From: Staphylococcus condimenti
GTDB taxonomy: Bacteria > Bacillota > Bacilli > Staphylococcales > Staphylococcaceae
DNA length: 64,000 nt
Direction of reading: 5' to 3'
Assembly (NCBI RefSeq): GCF_001618885.1
Contig: NZ_CP015114.1
Span: 1,426,001-1,490,000, forward strand
The notes under the pieces were generated by a model that had not been told where the DNA came from, ran no database searches, and worked only from the letters and a program-made list of their open reading frames with translations. Positions 1 to 10,267 of the stretch are shown here, piece by piece. Position 1 is the first letter of the stretch. Each line of letters opens with the position of its first letter. The position numbers and the translations under genes are program-made.

Positions 1-1264
1 CAGTACCTACAAATCCAATTGCCAGTAATATTAAATCAGCTGGCCAATGTTTTTCGGTATCATCAATTTTAGTACTGCCATCTGGCATTTTCCTCAACGT
101 TTGTGTATAAACACCTCGAACATTGCCAATGCGATCCACATCATAACGCATCGTTTGTGCACCATAAGCACGTGGTTCAAAACCAAAACGTTCTTCTGCT
201 TCTTTATGTGCATAATCCATTTTAAAAACAGGCATAGACAATGGCCAATAAGGATTACCTTCAATTTCATAACGTTCAGGCATCTTCGTACGATAATTGA
301 ATTGTACAACGGTTTTACAATTTTCTCGCAATGCAGTCGCTACACAATCAGCTCCTGTATCACCAGAACCTATCACGATGACATTCTTACCTTCGGCACA
401 AATCTCTGCATCTTCTGGTTTCAATTCTCCATTCGCAATCTGTGTTTGTTCTGTTAAATAATCCATTGCAAAGTGGATACCATATCCCATACGTCCTTCT
501 AACGGAAGGTCTCTTGCTTGCTGTGAACCAGTACAAACGATGATGGCATCATATTCAGATTCAAGCGTCTCTTTCGAGATATCATTTCCAACCTCTGTAT
601 TTGTAACAAAACGGATACCCGCTTCTTCCATCAATCGAATACGTCGTCGGACCACTTCTTTATCCAATTTCATATTAGGGATGCCATACATTAATAATCC
701 ACCTGCTTCACATGCCCGTTCATAAACGGTCACCTCATACCCCTTCGCATTCAATTCATCAGCTGCCGTTAAACCTGCAGGCCCACTACCAACAATCGCT
801 ACACGCTGTTCTATGCGATTTGCAGGAACACGCGGTTCTACCCATCCATTTTCAAATGCTTCGTCTATTATAGTACGCTCGATACCTTTAATTGCCACCG
901 GGTCTCGATTAATATTCATCACACAAGATTGTTCACAAGGTGCTGGACAGACACGCCCTGTAAAATCAGGGAAATTATTCGTTTCTGATAACCGTTCGTA
1001 CGCCGCTTTATAATCTTGATGATAAACAAGATCATTCCATTCTGGTATATAATTTCCAATCGGACATCCTACTGTATCACGTTCAACTAGTTGTCCTGTT
1101 TGGCAAAACGGAGTACCACAGTCCATACATCTCGCACCTTGCAGCGCAGCATCTTCTTTAGAAAAACATTGTTGAAATGCTGCATGACTCGTTAAACGTT
1201 CTGCTAACGAAAGCTCAGGCAGTGCTTGTCTGTCATATTTCATAAAACCTTTAAATTCTCCCAT
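1..1264 (-). CDS. gltD: Glutamate synthase [NADPH] small subunit, partial (3' end beyond window)
   Basis: The FAD/NAD(P)H-dependent beta subunit takes electrons from NADPH and passes them through Fe-S clusters to GltB for glutamate synthesis in the cytoplasm. I translated the minus strand from the ATG at 1264-1262. The N-terminal part has the cysteine pattern of the Fer4_20 domain (CMDCGTPFC, then CPAPCEQSC), followed by a dinucleotide-binding motif (VAIVGSGPAGL) and a second one further on (VIVIGSGDTGAD). The gene runs off the left edge, so the C-terminus is missing. It starts 22 bp after the gltB stop, so the two are almost certainly co-transcribed. No frame disruption is seen in the visible 421 codons. 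Confidence 0.95.
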   Translation of the reverse strand, partial: MGEFKGFMKYDRQALPELSLAERLTSHAAFQQCFSKEDAALQGARCMDCGTPFCQTGQLVERDTVGCPIGNYIPEWNDLVYHQDYKAAYERLSETNNFPDFTGRVCPAPCEQSCVMNINRDPVAIKGIERTIIDEAFENGWVEPRVPANRIEQRVAIVGSGPAGLTAADELNAKGYEVTVYERACEAGGLLMYGIPNMKLDKEVVRRRIRLMEEAGIRFVTNTEVGNDISKETLESEYDAIIVCTGSQQARDLPLEGRMGYGIHFAMDYLTEQTQIANGELKPEDAEICAEGKNVIVIGSGDTGADCVATALRENCKTVVQFNYRTKMPERYEIEGNPYWPLSMPVFKMDYAHKEAEERFGFEPRAYGAQTMRYDVDRIGNVRGVYTQTLRKMPDGSTKIDDTEKHWPADLILLAIGFVGT

Positions 1265-1286
1265 TTAAAACACTCCTTCCTTTCCG

Positions 1287-4200
1287 TTAATAAACAACTG
1301 AAAATGGTTCATCTGATGTCACTTCTGTACTTGAATCATAAAAAGCGTTCAAAACTGCTTGCTCGCTATTTTCAGTTTGGCGATGATGCAATTCAAGCTT
1401 GTGCATCATTAATTTATAATCTTTAGGTGTTACTTTCACTACATAATCAACAATATTATCAAAATCAGCTAAAATCGCTGAAGCTTTCTTACTTCCTGTA
1501 TATGCCACATGTTCTTCTAACATATTTTTTAATGTTTCAAATTCTTCTGGATGCGCTAACGCATCAAAATCCAATGTTTCTAATGCATGGTATGCTTTAA
1601 ATTGTTCGACATCATCAGGGAAAATATATGCGACACCACCGCTCATACCTTGACCGAAGTTATCTCCGACATTTCCTAAGACAACGACACGTCCCCCTGT
1701 CATGTATTCCAAACCATGATTTCCGATACCTTCTACAACAGCATGAACGCCACTGTTTCTGATACAAAATCGTTCGCCGGCATAACCATTGATGAAGGCT
1801 TTACCGCTTGATGCGCCATAGAAACATACATTTCCAGCAATAATATTTTCTTCTCGTTCTTCATTCGGTGCATTGATAATAATCTTACCGCCGGACAAAC
1901 CTTTACCAACATAGTCATTAGCATCACCTGTATGATGAATAGTTAATCCAGATGGTGTGAATGCACCAATACTTTGACCAGCATGGCCAGTCGTTTCAAC
2001 ATAAATCGTATCTTCAGGTAAACCTTCCGCTCCATGTGCTTGAGTAATCAGACTACCGGCAGTTACACCAACATCACGCTGCTCATTGCACAAATTATAA
2101 TGTCCTCTGAATTTAGTTCCAGAGAGAATAGAAGCCTCTGCATCTGGAATCAATTCTGCCGCATCAAATCCTTCTTCTAAATGATGCAACTGTTCAATTT
2201 CTTTAAATCGTGGCCCTTGTTCTTTATGCAACAGTGGTGCTACGTCGAGTGAACGCGCCTTTTCACTATGCACTTCTGATGAAGGTTCAAGTAAATCTGA
2301 ACGTCCAATCAATTCATCCACTGTACGCAAACCAAGCTCAGCTAAGATTTCACGTAATTCATGCGCAATGAAATGCATGAAATTCACCACGTGATCCGCA
2401 CGTCCTGTAAATAGGGCACGCAAATCTTCATTTTGTGTCGCCACACCGACTGGACAAGTGTCTTTATGGCACACACGCATCATGACACAACCAAGTACAA
2501 TTAACGGTGCTGTTGCAAAACCAAATTCTTCAGCACCTAAGGCACATGCATAAGCAACATCATGTCCTGTTAAAAGTTTACCGTCTGTTTCCAACCTTAC
2601 ACGAGAACGCAAATTGTTCATCATAAGGGTTTGATGCGTTTCTGCTAGACCGATTTCCCAAGGCAGTCCAGCGTGTTGAATACTCGTTTTAGGTGAAGCA
2701 CCAGTACCGCCATCATAACCGCTGATCACGATTTTATCTGCGAAAGCTTTTGCAACACCTGCTGCTATTGTTCCGACACCGCTTTTAGATACTAATTTTA
2801 CTGCAATATTTGCTTTTGGATTCGCATTTTTCAAATCATGAATCAATTGTGCTAAATCTTCGATTGAATAAATATCATGATGCGGTGGTGGAGAAATTAA
2901 TCCAATCCCTGGTGTAGATCCTCGAACTTCAGCAATCCATGGATAAACTTTAGTACCTGGCAACTGTCCGCCTTCCCCTGGTTTAGCGCCTTGTGCAACT
3001 TTAATTTGAATTTCAGTTGCATGTTGTAAATAATCACTTGTTACTCCAAAGCGTCCAGATGCCACTTGTTTAATAGAACTTGAATAATTTTCTCCGTGAG
3101 GCCCTGAAATATAACGTTCTGGTTCCTCACCGCCTTCACCGCTGTTGCTCTTGCCTCCAATTTGGTTCATGGCTTCTGCCAAAGTAGAATGTGCTTCTCT
3201 AGAAATAGAACCATAACTCATTGCGCCTGTGTTGAAGCGATGTACAATTGCTTCAATAGGTTCAACTTCATCGATACTGATTGCACTTCTTGATTTGAAT
3301 TTCATCAACTGTCGAATATGGTCTGTACGATGTTCATTTACACTCTGAGAATATTCTTTGAAAAGATCATAATCATTCTCACGGCATGCTTGCTGCAGTA
3401 ACCTGATAGTCGTAGGATTAAAAGCATGGTGCTGACCTTGTTGACGCCATTGGAATGTACTGCCTGAATCCAAATGTGTTATTTCTCGGCTTTGACGTTT
3501 TTTATTTTCCTGATCAATCAACTCAATCGTCAAACCAGAAAGTTTTGATTGTGTTCCTGTGAAATATTTATCGATGACTTCTTGTGAGAGTCCAACTGCT
3601 TCAAAAATTTGTGCCCCTTGATAACTTTGCACAGTTGAAATTCCCATTTTAGCCATAACTTTAATAACACCTTCAGCCAATACATCTGTATAAACCTTTA
3701 CTTGCTCAGCAACATCGCCAGATAATTCCCCTTGTCCAACTAATGCTGCAATTGTTTCTTGCGCAAGATAAGGTACAACAGCATTCGCACCATACCCTAA
3801 CAAACATGCTACATGGTGTACTTCTCGGATTTCTCCGCCTTTTGCGACAAGACTTGTCTCTTGACGCAAATCTTCAATAATCAATGCTTGGTGCAGATAA
3901 CTAATTGCTAATAAAATCGGAATCGCATATCCTGATTCATCCTGCAATTTGCTATCATCTAACACTAATATGTCATGCCCTTGACCAACAGCTTTTACCG
4001 CTTCTTCTCTTAAGTTTTCCAAAGCTGCCTCTAAGTCTCCAGTATAGATAGTTGATAAATACTTGATATTAAAAGGTCCTGATTCAGCTGCTTTTAGTTG
4101 TGCTTCTGTTAAAACAGGATGCTTCAATTGCAAACGATTCAAAGCATCAGTACCTGGAACCAACAAGTTTCCTTCTTTACCTAAATATGACAGCTCACTC

Positions 4201-5780
4201 GTTACAATTTTTTCACGGTATGCATCAATTGGCGGATTCGTAACTTGCGCAAATAATTGTTTGAAATAATTAAATAAAGATTCCGGACGTTCATTCAATA
4301 CAGCTAGCGGTGCATCATAACCCATTGCACCAATCGGGTCTTTCTTACCTTCAACTAATTCTTTCATGTACTTATGAATTTCTTCGCGTGTATAGCTGAA
4401 TTGTTTTTGCAATTTTTGCAGTTTCTCAGCTTTCCATCTTTTAGATTCAAAAGGTACATCTAAGTTCAAATGGACTTTGTGCTTTTCTAACCAATCTTCG
4501 TAAGGTAATTCATCTGCAATTTCTTTTTTCAAAATATGGTTATGTACCACTTCATGTTTTTCAAAATCCACAAGCAATAATCGTCCTGGATTTAAACGAC
4601 CTTTAAACGCAACATCTTTTTCGTCAACGTCTATCACACCCACTTCAGATGAAAAGATAATATGATTATCATTTGTGATAGTATAACGACCCGGTCTCAA
4701 ACCATTGCGGTCAGTCAATGCTCCGATTTTATCGCCATTACAAAAAGCAATCATAGTCGGTCCATCCCATGGCTCCATTAAATAACTATAGTATTCATAA
4801 AATGCACGCACTGAGCTTTGATTCGCTTTGCTATATTGCCAAGGTTCAGGTACTAGCAACATTGCTGCTTTTTCTGGTTCCATCGCAAGTGATAAAAATT
4901 CTAAAGCATTATCTACTATTGAAGAGTCACTGCCGTCCACATCTAAAATTTCATGTACTTTTTGTTGATCACTTTCATCAAATAGTGTTTGAATCAAACG
5001 TTTTTGACGTGCACGCATCCAGTTAATATTACCGCGGATTGTATTAATTTCTCCGTTATGCATCAGCAAACGGTTAGGGTGTGCACGTTTCCAACTTGGA
5101 AACGTATTCGTACTAAAACGCGAATGGACTAATCCAAGTTTAGAAACATAATCTGGGTGGTTTAAATCTATAAATAAGCTTTTAATTTGGTCTGAACGCA
5201 ACCACCCTTTATAAACGATTGTTTTCGATGACAAACTCGTAAAATAAAGTTCCAGTTCTTGTTCAGCACCATAAAATTCAATTTGTTTACGCGCAAGATA
5301 CAAACGTTTTTCTGCATCTGCACTGTGCTTCAAATCAATGAATATTTGTTGAATATAAGGCATTGTTTCTGCAACGTGAGGCGGAACTGCCGACACTTCA
5401 ACAGGAACGTCCCGATATCCGATAACCTTTAAGCCTTCGCTTTCAAAATAGGCTCTGAACACTGTTTCATGCCTCGAACCTTTTATTGGTGAATTTGTAA
5501 AAAATAGCCCTACTGCATAATTTCCTTCTTCAGGAAGATCAAATTCAGTATGTTTTTCAAAATAGTCAAATGGAATTTCCGTCATTATCCCAGCACCATC
5601 ACCTGTCATGCCGTCTGCACCGATCCCCCCTCGGTGGTCTAAGCGACGCAGCATTTCTAGTGATTGAATCACGATATCGTGCGATCGTAAATTATCCATA
5701 TTGGCATAAAAACCAATACCGCAAGCATCATGCTCATTTCGTGGATCATATAAACCTTGATTCTGCGTGTCTCTGCTCAT
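1287..5780 (-). CDS. gltB: Glutamate synthase large subunit
   Basis: The alpha subunit of GOGAT makes two glutamates from glutamine and 2-oxoglutarate. At 1497 aa it has the full family length. The N-terminal class II amidotransferase domain starts with a short propeptide and a catalytic Cys20 (DACGIGF), so the mature protein should begin at this cysteine. The central and FMN-binding synthase domains follow, with the 3Fe-4S cysteine cluster (CVMMRVCHKDTCPVG) near residue 1100. The C-terminal GXGXG beta-helix domain is intact. The ATG follows a strong AGGAGG site. It is transcribed away from gltC, which suggests control by GltC, and is followed closely by gltD. Confidence 0.97.
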   Translation of the reverse strand: MSRDTQNQGLYDPRNEHDACGIGFYANMDNLRSHDIVIQSLEMLRRLDHRGGIGADGMTGDGAGIMTEIPFDYFEKHTEFDLPEEGNYAVGLFFTNSPIKGSRHETVFRAYFESEGLKVIGYRDVPVEVSAVPPHVAETMPYIQQIFIDLKHSADAEKRLYLARKQIEFYGAEQELELYFTSLSSKTIVYKGWLRSDQIKSLFIDLNHPDYVSKLGLVHSRFSTNTFPSWKRAHPNRLLMHNGEINTIRGNINWMRARQKRLIQTLFDESDQQKVHEILDVDGSDSSIVDNALEFLSLAMEPEKAAMLLVPEPWQYSKANQSSVRAFYEYYSYLMEPWDGPTMIAFCNGDKIGALTDRNGLRPGRYTITNDNHIIFSSEVGVIDVDEKDVAFKGRLNPGRLLLVDFEKHEVVHNHILKKEIADELPYEDWLEKHKVHLNLDVPFESKRWKAEKLQKLQKQFSYTREEIHKYMKELVEGKKDPIGAMGYDAPLAVLNERPESLFNYFKQLFAQVTNPPIDAYREKIVTSELSYLGKEGNLLVPGTDALNRLQLKHPVLTEAQLKAAESGPFNIKYLSTIYTGDLEAALENLREEAVKAVGQGHDILVLDDSKLQDESGYAIPILLAISYLHQALIIEDLRQETSLVAKGGEIREVHHVACLLGYGANAVVPYLAQETIAALVGQGELSGDVAEQVKVYTDVLAEGVIKVMAKMGISTVQSYQGAQIFEAVGLSQEVIDKYFTGTQSKLSGLTIELIDQENKKRQSREITHLDSGSTFQWRQQGQHHAFNPTTIRLLQQACRENDYDLFKEYSQSVNEHRTDHIRQLMKFKSRSAISIDEVEPIEAIVHRFNTGAMSYGSISREAHSTLAEAMNQIGGKSNSGEGGEEPERYISGPHGENYSSSIKQVASGRFGVTSDYLQHATEIQIKVAQGAKPGEGGQLPGTKVYPWIAEVRGSTPGIGLISPPPHHDIYSIEDLAQLIHDLKNANPKANIAVKLVSKSGVGTIAAGVAKAFADKIVISGYDGGTGASPKTSIQHAGLPWEIGLAETHQTLMMNNLRSRVRLETDGKLLTGHDVAYACALGAEEFGFATAPLIVLGCVMMRVCHKDTCPVGVATQNEDLRALFTGRADHVVNFMHFIAHELREILAELGLRTVDELIGRSDLLEPSSEVHSEKARSLDVAPLLHKEQGPRFKEIEQLHHLEEGFDAAELIPDAEASILSGTKFRGHYNLCNEQRDVGVTAGSLITQAHGAEGLPEDTIYVETTGHAGQSIGAFTPSGLTIHHTGDANDYVGKGLSGGKIIINAPNEEREENIIAGNVCFYGASSGKAFINGYAGERFCIRNSGVHAVVEGIGNHGLEYMTGGRVVVLGNVGDNFGQGMSGGVAYIFPDDVEQFKAYHALETLDFDALAHPEEFETLKNMLEEHVAYTGSKKASAILADFDNIVDYVVKVTPKDYKLMMHKLELHHRQTENSEQAVLNAFYDSSTEVTSDEPFSVVY

Positions 5781-5921
5781 GCTTGCTCCTCCTTTTATAT
5801 GTTATATGAATTTTCAGATTTTTATTGATAAGTATTATGATATAGAAGGCTATTCTTCTGTTCAATATAAATATTAGATGATATTATTCTAATTATTAGA
5901 ACAATGAGCGGGGTGTAGAAT
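5781..5921. promoter_or_regulatory. gltB/gltC divergent promoter region
   Basis: This 141-bp AT-rich spacer separates two divergent starts, the usual place for a LysR-type operator that overlaps both promoters. Runs such as ATTATTCTAATTATTAGAA near 5883-5901 form an imperfect palindrome that could bind GltC. The role is inferred from the layout. Confidence 0.5.
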
Positions 5922-6806
5922 ATGGAATTTAAACAACTCAAATATTTTATAGAAGTCGCAAAACGCGAACATTTATCAGAAGCAGCTTTAGAATTGAACA
6001 TCGCCCAATCCGCAATCAGCAGACAAATTTCTCAATTAGAAGACGAACTGAATGTCTCCCTTTTCAGACGAGAAGGCAGACATATTTACTTAACCGAAAC
6101 AGGACAACGTTTTCTTGCAGAAGCTTCAAAAATCGTTGAAGAAAGTGAACATACTTTAAAAATGTTTCAAAAAGAACAAGAAATTGAGTCAAAACGCATT
6201 AAAATCGGTTATGTTGAAAGTTATGTCTCAGAATTACTGACACTGCTGATTCAAAAATTTGAAAATGAGTATACAACAACGCTTTTGCCTTTAATGAAAG
6301 ATAATGAAGCGCTCCTTCATATGCTGCTCACAAGAGATATAGATGTTGCATTTATGGATTTATCTTCAGATTTAAAACGACATAATGATTTAATCATTAC
6401 ACCTTTATTTGAAGATTCTTATGTATTATATGTTCCAAAGCAAGATCCATTAGCATCTGCAACGCACCCTCCGCTTAATCAATTAAATCAAAGCACGCTT
6501 TTTTCTTTATCTGAAATGCCGGATGCGCTTATCCAGCAAATAGAACATACGACGAGAAACCATATATATCGTATTTCTTCTTCTCGTCTAGCCAGTTATC
6601 TCTTAAAGAAAAATCGAGGTTATGTATTGGCTCCTCAGTATGCTTTATTGAAAGAAAATGATGCTTGGGCACGATTGTCTTTAAATCATACTGAATTAAA
6701 GCGTACAATTTGTGCGGTGATTCATAAAGATAATCACAAACCAGAACTAAAAGCATTACAAAATGAAATCAATGCTTTATTGTCACATACATCTGTTTAT
6801 CATTAA
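5922..6806 (+). CDS. gltC: LysR-family regulator, GltC-type
   Basis: This 294-aa protein has an N-terminal winged helix-turn-helix (about residues 1-60: FKQLKYFIEVAKREHLSEAA, then QSAISRQISQLEDEL) and a LysR effector-binding domain, the usual length for the family. The ATG is preceded by GGGGTG. It is divergent from gltBD, the arrangement seen for GltC in Bacillus and staphylococci, where it activates gltAB/gltBD according to glutamate and 2-oxoglutarate supply. The gene symbol rests on this position and on the family; the effector cannot be read from the sequence. Confidence 0.85.
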   Translation: MEFKQLKYFIEVAKREHLSEAALELNIAQSAISRQISQLEDELNVSLFRREGRHIYLTETGQRFLAEASKIVEESEHTLKMFQKEQEIESKRIKIGYVESYVSELLTLLIQKFENEYTTTLLPLMKDNEALLHMLLTRDIDVAFMDLSSDLKRHNDLIITPLFEDSYVLYVPKQDPLASATHPPLNQLNQSTLFSLSEMPDALIQQIEHTTRNHIYRISSSRLASYLLKKNRGYVLAPQYALLKENDAWARLSLNHTELKRTICAVIHKDNHKPELKALQNEINALLSHTSVYH

Positions 6807-6969
6807 CATGTTCAAAACAATCTCATTATCAAGACTGTAATTTTTTTGGTATGTGTGAATCTATGGTGTCGAAATACAAAAAAGGATTTAAAATTTATTG
6901 GGTCTTCGAATTTTATCCTTAGAGTATCAATTTATCTAATTGAGCATTCGCAGCTATAATATATTTTTG

Positions 6970-7024
6970 TAGAGTTGAAGATGAACTGTCTAATGTACAT
7001 TTACAGCAGTCTCAACTCTATTTT
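6970..7024 (+). terminator. Possible terminator hairpin downstream of gltC
   Basis: TAGAGTTGA at 6970-6978 pairs with TCAACTCTA at 7012-7020, followed by TTTT. The 33-nt loop is long and the hairpin lies 160 bp after gltC, so it may be another structured element. The rest of 6807-7170 shows no gene. Confidence 0.4.
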
Positions 7025-7170
7025 GATAAATGACAATTAAGTTATTTATTCACTCAATTTCTTTTAACGGAAATTTATTCTCCTATATAATCATTGGAAT
7101 TCTCAATTTATTAAGCGTATAATCGCGTTGTCTATTTAATCTATACAAATTCATGAGGTGTTTTAACATC

Positions 7171-8283
7171 ATGTCATATAAAAATAAATTGAAACAGCCT
7201 TTTTCGTGGGTATTAATTCTCTTCATAGTGCTTTTTATAGGAAGTTTATTATTCACCTTGAATAATGCACGTTTTTATCACATGCCAATAGGTGAAGTTA
7301 CGCAGGTTAAGCACTTGAAAACAGAGCAAGTTACCGATGAACATCATAATAAAGACACAAAGCATTCTGATGAACTGACAATCCGTGTTCTGAACGGTAA
7401 ATTCGAAGGTCAAACCGGACATATCAATAACACCTATTATGCATCTCAAGCTGATTCAGAAAAATTCAATACAAATGACAAAGTACTTTTGCATATTAAT
7501 AAACATCCAAGTGATGCGAATATTGTTGAAAAAAAGCGTGATACTTTAGTTGTTGCGATGACAGGCCTCTTTATCTTTATTGTATTGTGGGTCGGACGTA
7601 AAGTTGGTATTCAGTCCATATTGTCACTCGTTTTCAATACAGCAGCTGTCATTGGGGCGATTGCCATACACAATACATTCCCAAATACGAGCTTGTTCTT
7701 GCTTATGAGTATTGCAGTTATTCTAGCAACAGCTGTAACCTTGCTGTTAGTAACAGGATGGCATTGGCGAACCGCTATCACCATCGCAAGTACACTTGTC
7801 GGCACTTTCTTATGTGTAGGTATCGCAGAAATTGTCATTCGCTCTACTGGCGGATCTGGCATTAAGTATGAAACGATGAGTTTCTTGACCTTGCCACCTA
7901 AGGAAGTCTTCTTAGCTTCAGTAATTGTCGGCACACTCGGTGCTGTTATGGATGTAGCCATTACGATTGCCAGCGGCATGTATGAGATTTGGAGACGCAC
8001 ACCTCATATCGATATGACACGTTGGGCGTTAGCAGGTCGTAATATCGGCCAAGATATTATGGGAACGATGACTAATATCCTGCTTTTTTCATACTTAGCA
8101 GGCAGTCTGCCGATGATGTTGATTTATCTAAGAAACGCCAATACGATTACCTATACCATTTCTATGAACTGGTCTTTAGAAATTGCGCGCGCATTAATCG
8201 GTGGAATCGGCATTGTGTTAACAATCCCAATTACAATCATACTGATGCAGCTTTGGGCAAAATTGCGAGGTGAACGAGTATGA
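7171..8283 (+). CDS. YibE/F-family multi-spanning membrane protein (first of pair)
   Basis: The 370-aa protein has one N-terminal membrane segment, an extracellular domain of about 90 residues (with VLNGKFEGQTGHINN), then about seven hydrophobic helices. Both the arrangement and the length fit the YibE/F family, whose function is not established. I start it at the ATG at 7171 because GAGGTG lies 10 nt upstream; an ATG at 7153 is part of that ribosome site. Its last codons overlap the ATGA start of the next gene, so the two are translationally coupled. It probably works together with the following protein as a membrane complex. Confidence 0.8.
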   Translation: MSYKNKLKQPFSWVLILFIVLFIGSLLFTLNNARFYHMPIGEVTQVKHLKTEQVTDEHHNKDTKHSDELTIRVLNGKFEGQTGHINNTYYASQADSEKFNTNDKVLLHINKHPSDANIVEKKRDTLVVAMTGLFIFIVLWVGRKVGIQSILSLVFNTAAVIGAIAIHNTFPNTSLFLLMSIAVILATAVTLLLVTGWHWRTAITIASTLVGTFLCVGIAEIVIRSTGGSGIKYETMSFLTLPPKEVFLASVIVGTLGAVMDVAITIASGMYEIWRRTPHIDMTRWALAGRNIGQDIMGTMTNILLFSYLAGSLPMMLIYLRNANTITYTISMNWSLEIARALIGGIGIVLTIPITIILMQLWAKLRGERV

Positions 8284-9071
8284 ATGCAGTTTTAATTCTG
8301 GCTTTGATCCTTTTAATTTTGATGGTTATTTTCGGAGGTAAGAAAGGTGCTATTTCATACGGCATGCTCTTCCTCAACTTTCTAATAGTACTTATCGCAC
8401 TTGTAGCAATCGTTTTAAAACTGCCGATTCCAGTAATAGCAATTCTCTTTTGCCTTACGGTCGCCAGTCTTAATTTATTCGGGCTGAATGGATATAACGT
8501 AAAAACTCAAGCCGCTTTTATCGGCACATGTATTACGACAGCCATTCTATTAGGCGTTATTTACTTCGCTGTAGCAACCGGCCACTTACAAGGATTTGCG
8601 ACTGAACAACAAGATGAAACTTACGTTTATTCTATGAATATCGGCATTAATATGATTCAATTCATGGTTTTCACTACTGTACTCGCAGTTATTGCTGCAG
8701 TAGTTGATTTGGCCATCACCATCAGTTCACCAATGTATGAACTGCACGAAACTAACCCGAATTTGAGCCGTACAGAACTTTTCCAATCTGGAATGCGTGT
8801 CGGACGAGAAATTTTAGCGACTTCTGCCAATACTATTTACCTCGCCTATTTTGGAGGTCAATTAACACTGTTCTTCTGGTTCTTTAAACTCAACTACTCA
8901 TTCGGACATATCGTCAATGCCAAAATCTTCACGGAGGAATTTGTATCTATTTTATTCGGTGGTATCGCAGTAGCTCTAAGTATTCCAATTACCGCTTGGA
9001 TTACTGCTTGGCTCATTCATCGCCATCCTGATAAAACAGAAGCACGTACAACAATGCATAAACAAATTTAA
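8280..9071 (+). CDS. YibE/F-family membrane protein (second of pair)
   Basis: The 263-aa protein is nearly all hydrophobic helices and lacks the extracellular domain of its partner. Both genes share the motif in which a conserved segment of small residues precedes ITIxSxMYE (ITISSPMYELHE here, ITIASGMYEIWR upstream), which indicates paralogues. The start overlaps the previous stop as ATGA. The paired arrangement of a long and a short YibE/F protein is common in Firmicutes. Substrate or role is unknown. Confidence 0.78.
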   Translation: MNAVLILALILLILMVIFGGKKGAISYGMLFLNFLIVLIALVAIVLKLPIPVIAILFCLTVASLNLFGLNGYNVKTQAAFIGTCITTAILLGVIYFAVATGHLQGFATEQQDETYVYSMNIGINMIQFMVFTTVLAVIAAVVDLAITISSPMYELHETNPNLSRTELFQSGMRVGREILATSANTIYLAYFGGQLTLFFWFFKLNYSFGHIVNAKIFTEEFVSILFGGIAVALSIPITAWITAWLIHRHPDKTEARTTMHKQI

Positions 9072-9186
9072 AATTATAGTTATCCTTCGATGATAAGAGA
9101 CTTGTGTGAGTGTAATCATCGTCCGAATGGGTAAGGAATGTTATAATAATTGATACTGAAAAATTGAAATAAGGAGGCCATAAATA

Positions 9187-9456
9187 ATGGCAAAACAACC
9201 TAAATCAAACTTACGTCGTTTATCCAACGTTTTAAATGTAGTTGGGTTCGGTATTGAAATCTATAATAATGTCAGCCATACTAAAAGCCGTAAATTATCA
9301 CAAGTCGGCCTAGCAATTAATGTAGTCGGTGGAATTCTTGATTTCTACACAGCATTAAAATCAGGCCGCTTCCTAACTAAAGTATTTTCATTCAGCAACT
9401 TAATAGCGGTATTCGCAACATCTTACAACCGCTTCAAAGCATTGCGCACTAAATAA
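9187..9456 (+). CDS. Hypothetical 89-aa protein
   Basis: This small basic protein is not recognised. It has a strong AAGGAGG site 8 nt before the ATG and a good terminator after it, so it looks like a real single-gene transcript. The N-terminus is polar and basic. The middle (residues about 40-60, VGLAINVVGGILDFYTAL) is amphipathic or weakly hydrophobic and may associate with the membrane. No catalytic motif is seen. Confidence 0.7.
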   Translation: MAKQPKSNLRRLSNVLNVVGFGIEIYNNVSHTKSRKLSQVGLAINVVGGILDFYTALKSGRFLTKVFSFSNLIAVFATSYNRFKALRTK

Positions 9457-9467
9457 TAAATACAAAC

Positions 9468-9503
9468 AAGCAGTTCACCACAAAGCGAACTGCTTTATTT
9501 TTT
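9468..9503 (+). terminator. Intrinsic terminator
   Basis: AAGCAGTTC pairs with GAACTGCTT across a 10-nt loop and is followed by TATTTTTTG. It ends the 89-aa gene. Confidence 0.85.
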
Positions 9504-9578
9504 GCACTTTTTCAGTTTAGCCATTAAACTTAAATCGAAATAATTACGCTTAATAAAACAAAAAGAAGGAGCGGCTGT

Positions 9579-10175
9579 TTGAAAATGAAAACATTTAACT
9601 TTAAAGCTAAGCTTAATACAGAAGAACAACAACTTCGCAACGAGCTCATTCAACATATATTAAAAAATCCGAAGCAAGCAATTCCGTTTGAGCAGAAATA
9701 CCAACCTTTATTGGAAAAAAACGTACTTAATGTCGAAGGTAATCAAATCACTTGTCTTTATCCTTTCTCCTTAAAGCCTACTCGCTTCAAAGTGACAATA
9801 CCTGAGTTTGAACAAACCGTTTATACTATGTGTGCAATTGATGCAATCGGAGTAAGTGATACACTTAAGACCCCTATCAAAATTGAAGCAGTATGCGCAG
9901 AAACAAACACACCTATCCAATTATCTGTAGAAAATAATGACATACAGAACCTGACAGATTATCCTGACCTTCGTGTGCTTTACAAAGATTTATGTCCAGA
10001 TAGTCAATGCTCTGTTAATTGCTGTCCTTATATTCAATTTTTTAAAGATGAAGAAGCTTTAGAAGCCTATTATGCAAAACACATTGGAAATGCTTCTACA
10101 ATCTCACAAGATGCTTCATATCATTCATTGACACTTCAACAAGCGCGAGAAGTTGCTCAAGAAATATTTGCCTAA
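9579..10175 (+). CDS. MerB-like (alkylmercury lyase family) protein
   Basis: The 198-aa protein aligns by eye with the second half of organomercurial lyase MerB. It has the catalytic pattern Cys85-x2-Asp88 (YTMCAIDAIG, compare WCALDTL in MerB) and the later paired cysteines at 148-149 followed by an aromatic stretch (NCCPYIQFF, compare FCCHVHFF). A further conserved segment, VCAETNTPIQL, matches the MerB core. These are the residues MerB uses to protonate C-Hg bonds. No merA, merR or transporter lies nearby, so a role in mercury resistance is only possible; other members of this superfamily have unknown function. The TTG start is chosen because AGAAGGAG lies 7 nt upstream; an in-frame ATG follows two codons later. 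Confidence 0.7.
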   Translation: MKMKTFNFKAKLNTEEQQLRNELIQHILKNPKQAIPFEQKYQPLLEKNVLNVEGNQITCLYPFSLKPTRFKVTIPEFEQTVYTMCAIDAIGVSDTLKTPIKIEAVCAETNTPIQLSVENNDIQNLTDYPDLRVLYKDLCPDSQCSVNCCPYIQFFKDEEALEAYYAKHIGNASTISQDASYHSLTLQQAREVAQEIFA

Positions 10176-10267
10176 TCCTGCTAAAATCACGCTTAATGCC
10201 GATGGATATCAGCCTTTTAAAAGCTATAATAAAAATAATAATCTGTGTACATTAAAGGAGTAGAGTA

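Noticed and set aside
47..457. 136-aa plus-strand ORF opposite gltD
   Set aside because: It lies antisense to a clear gltD reading frame and has a low-complexity, non-protein-like translation.
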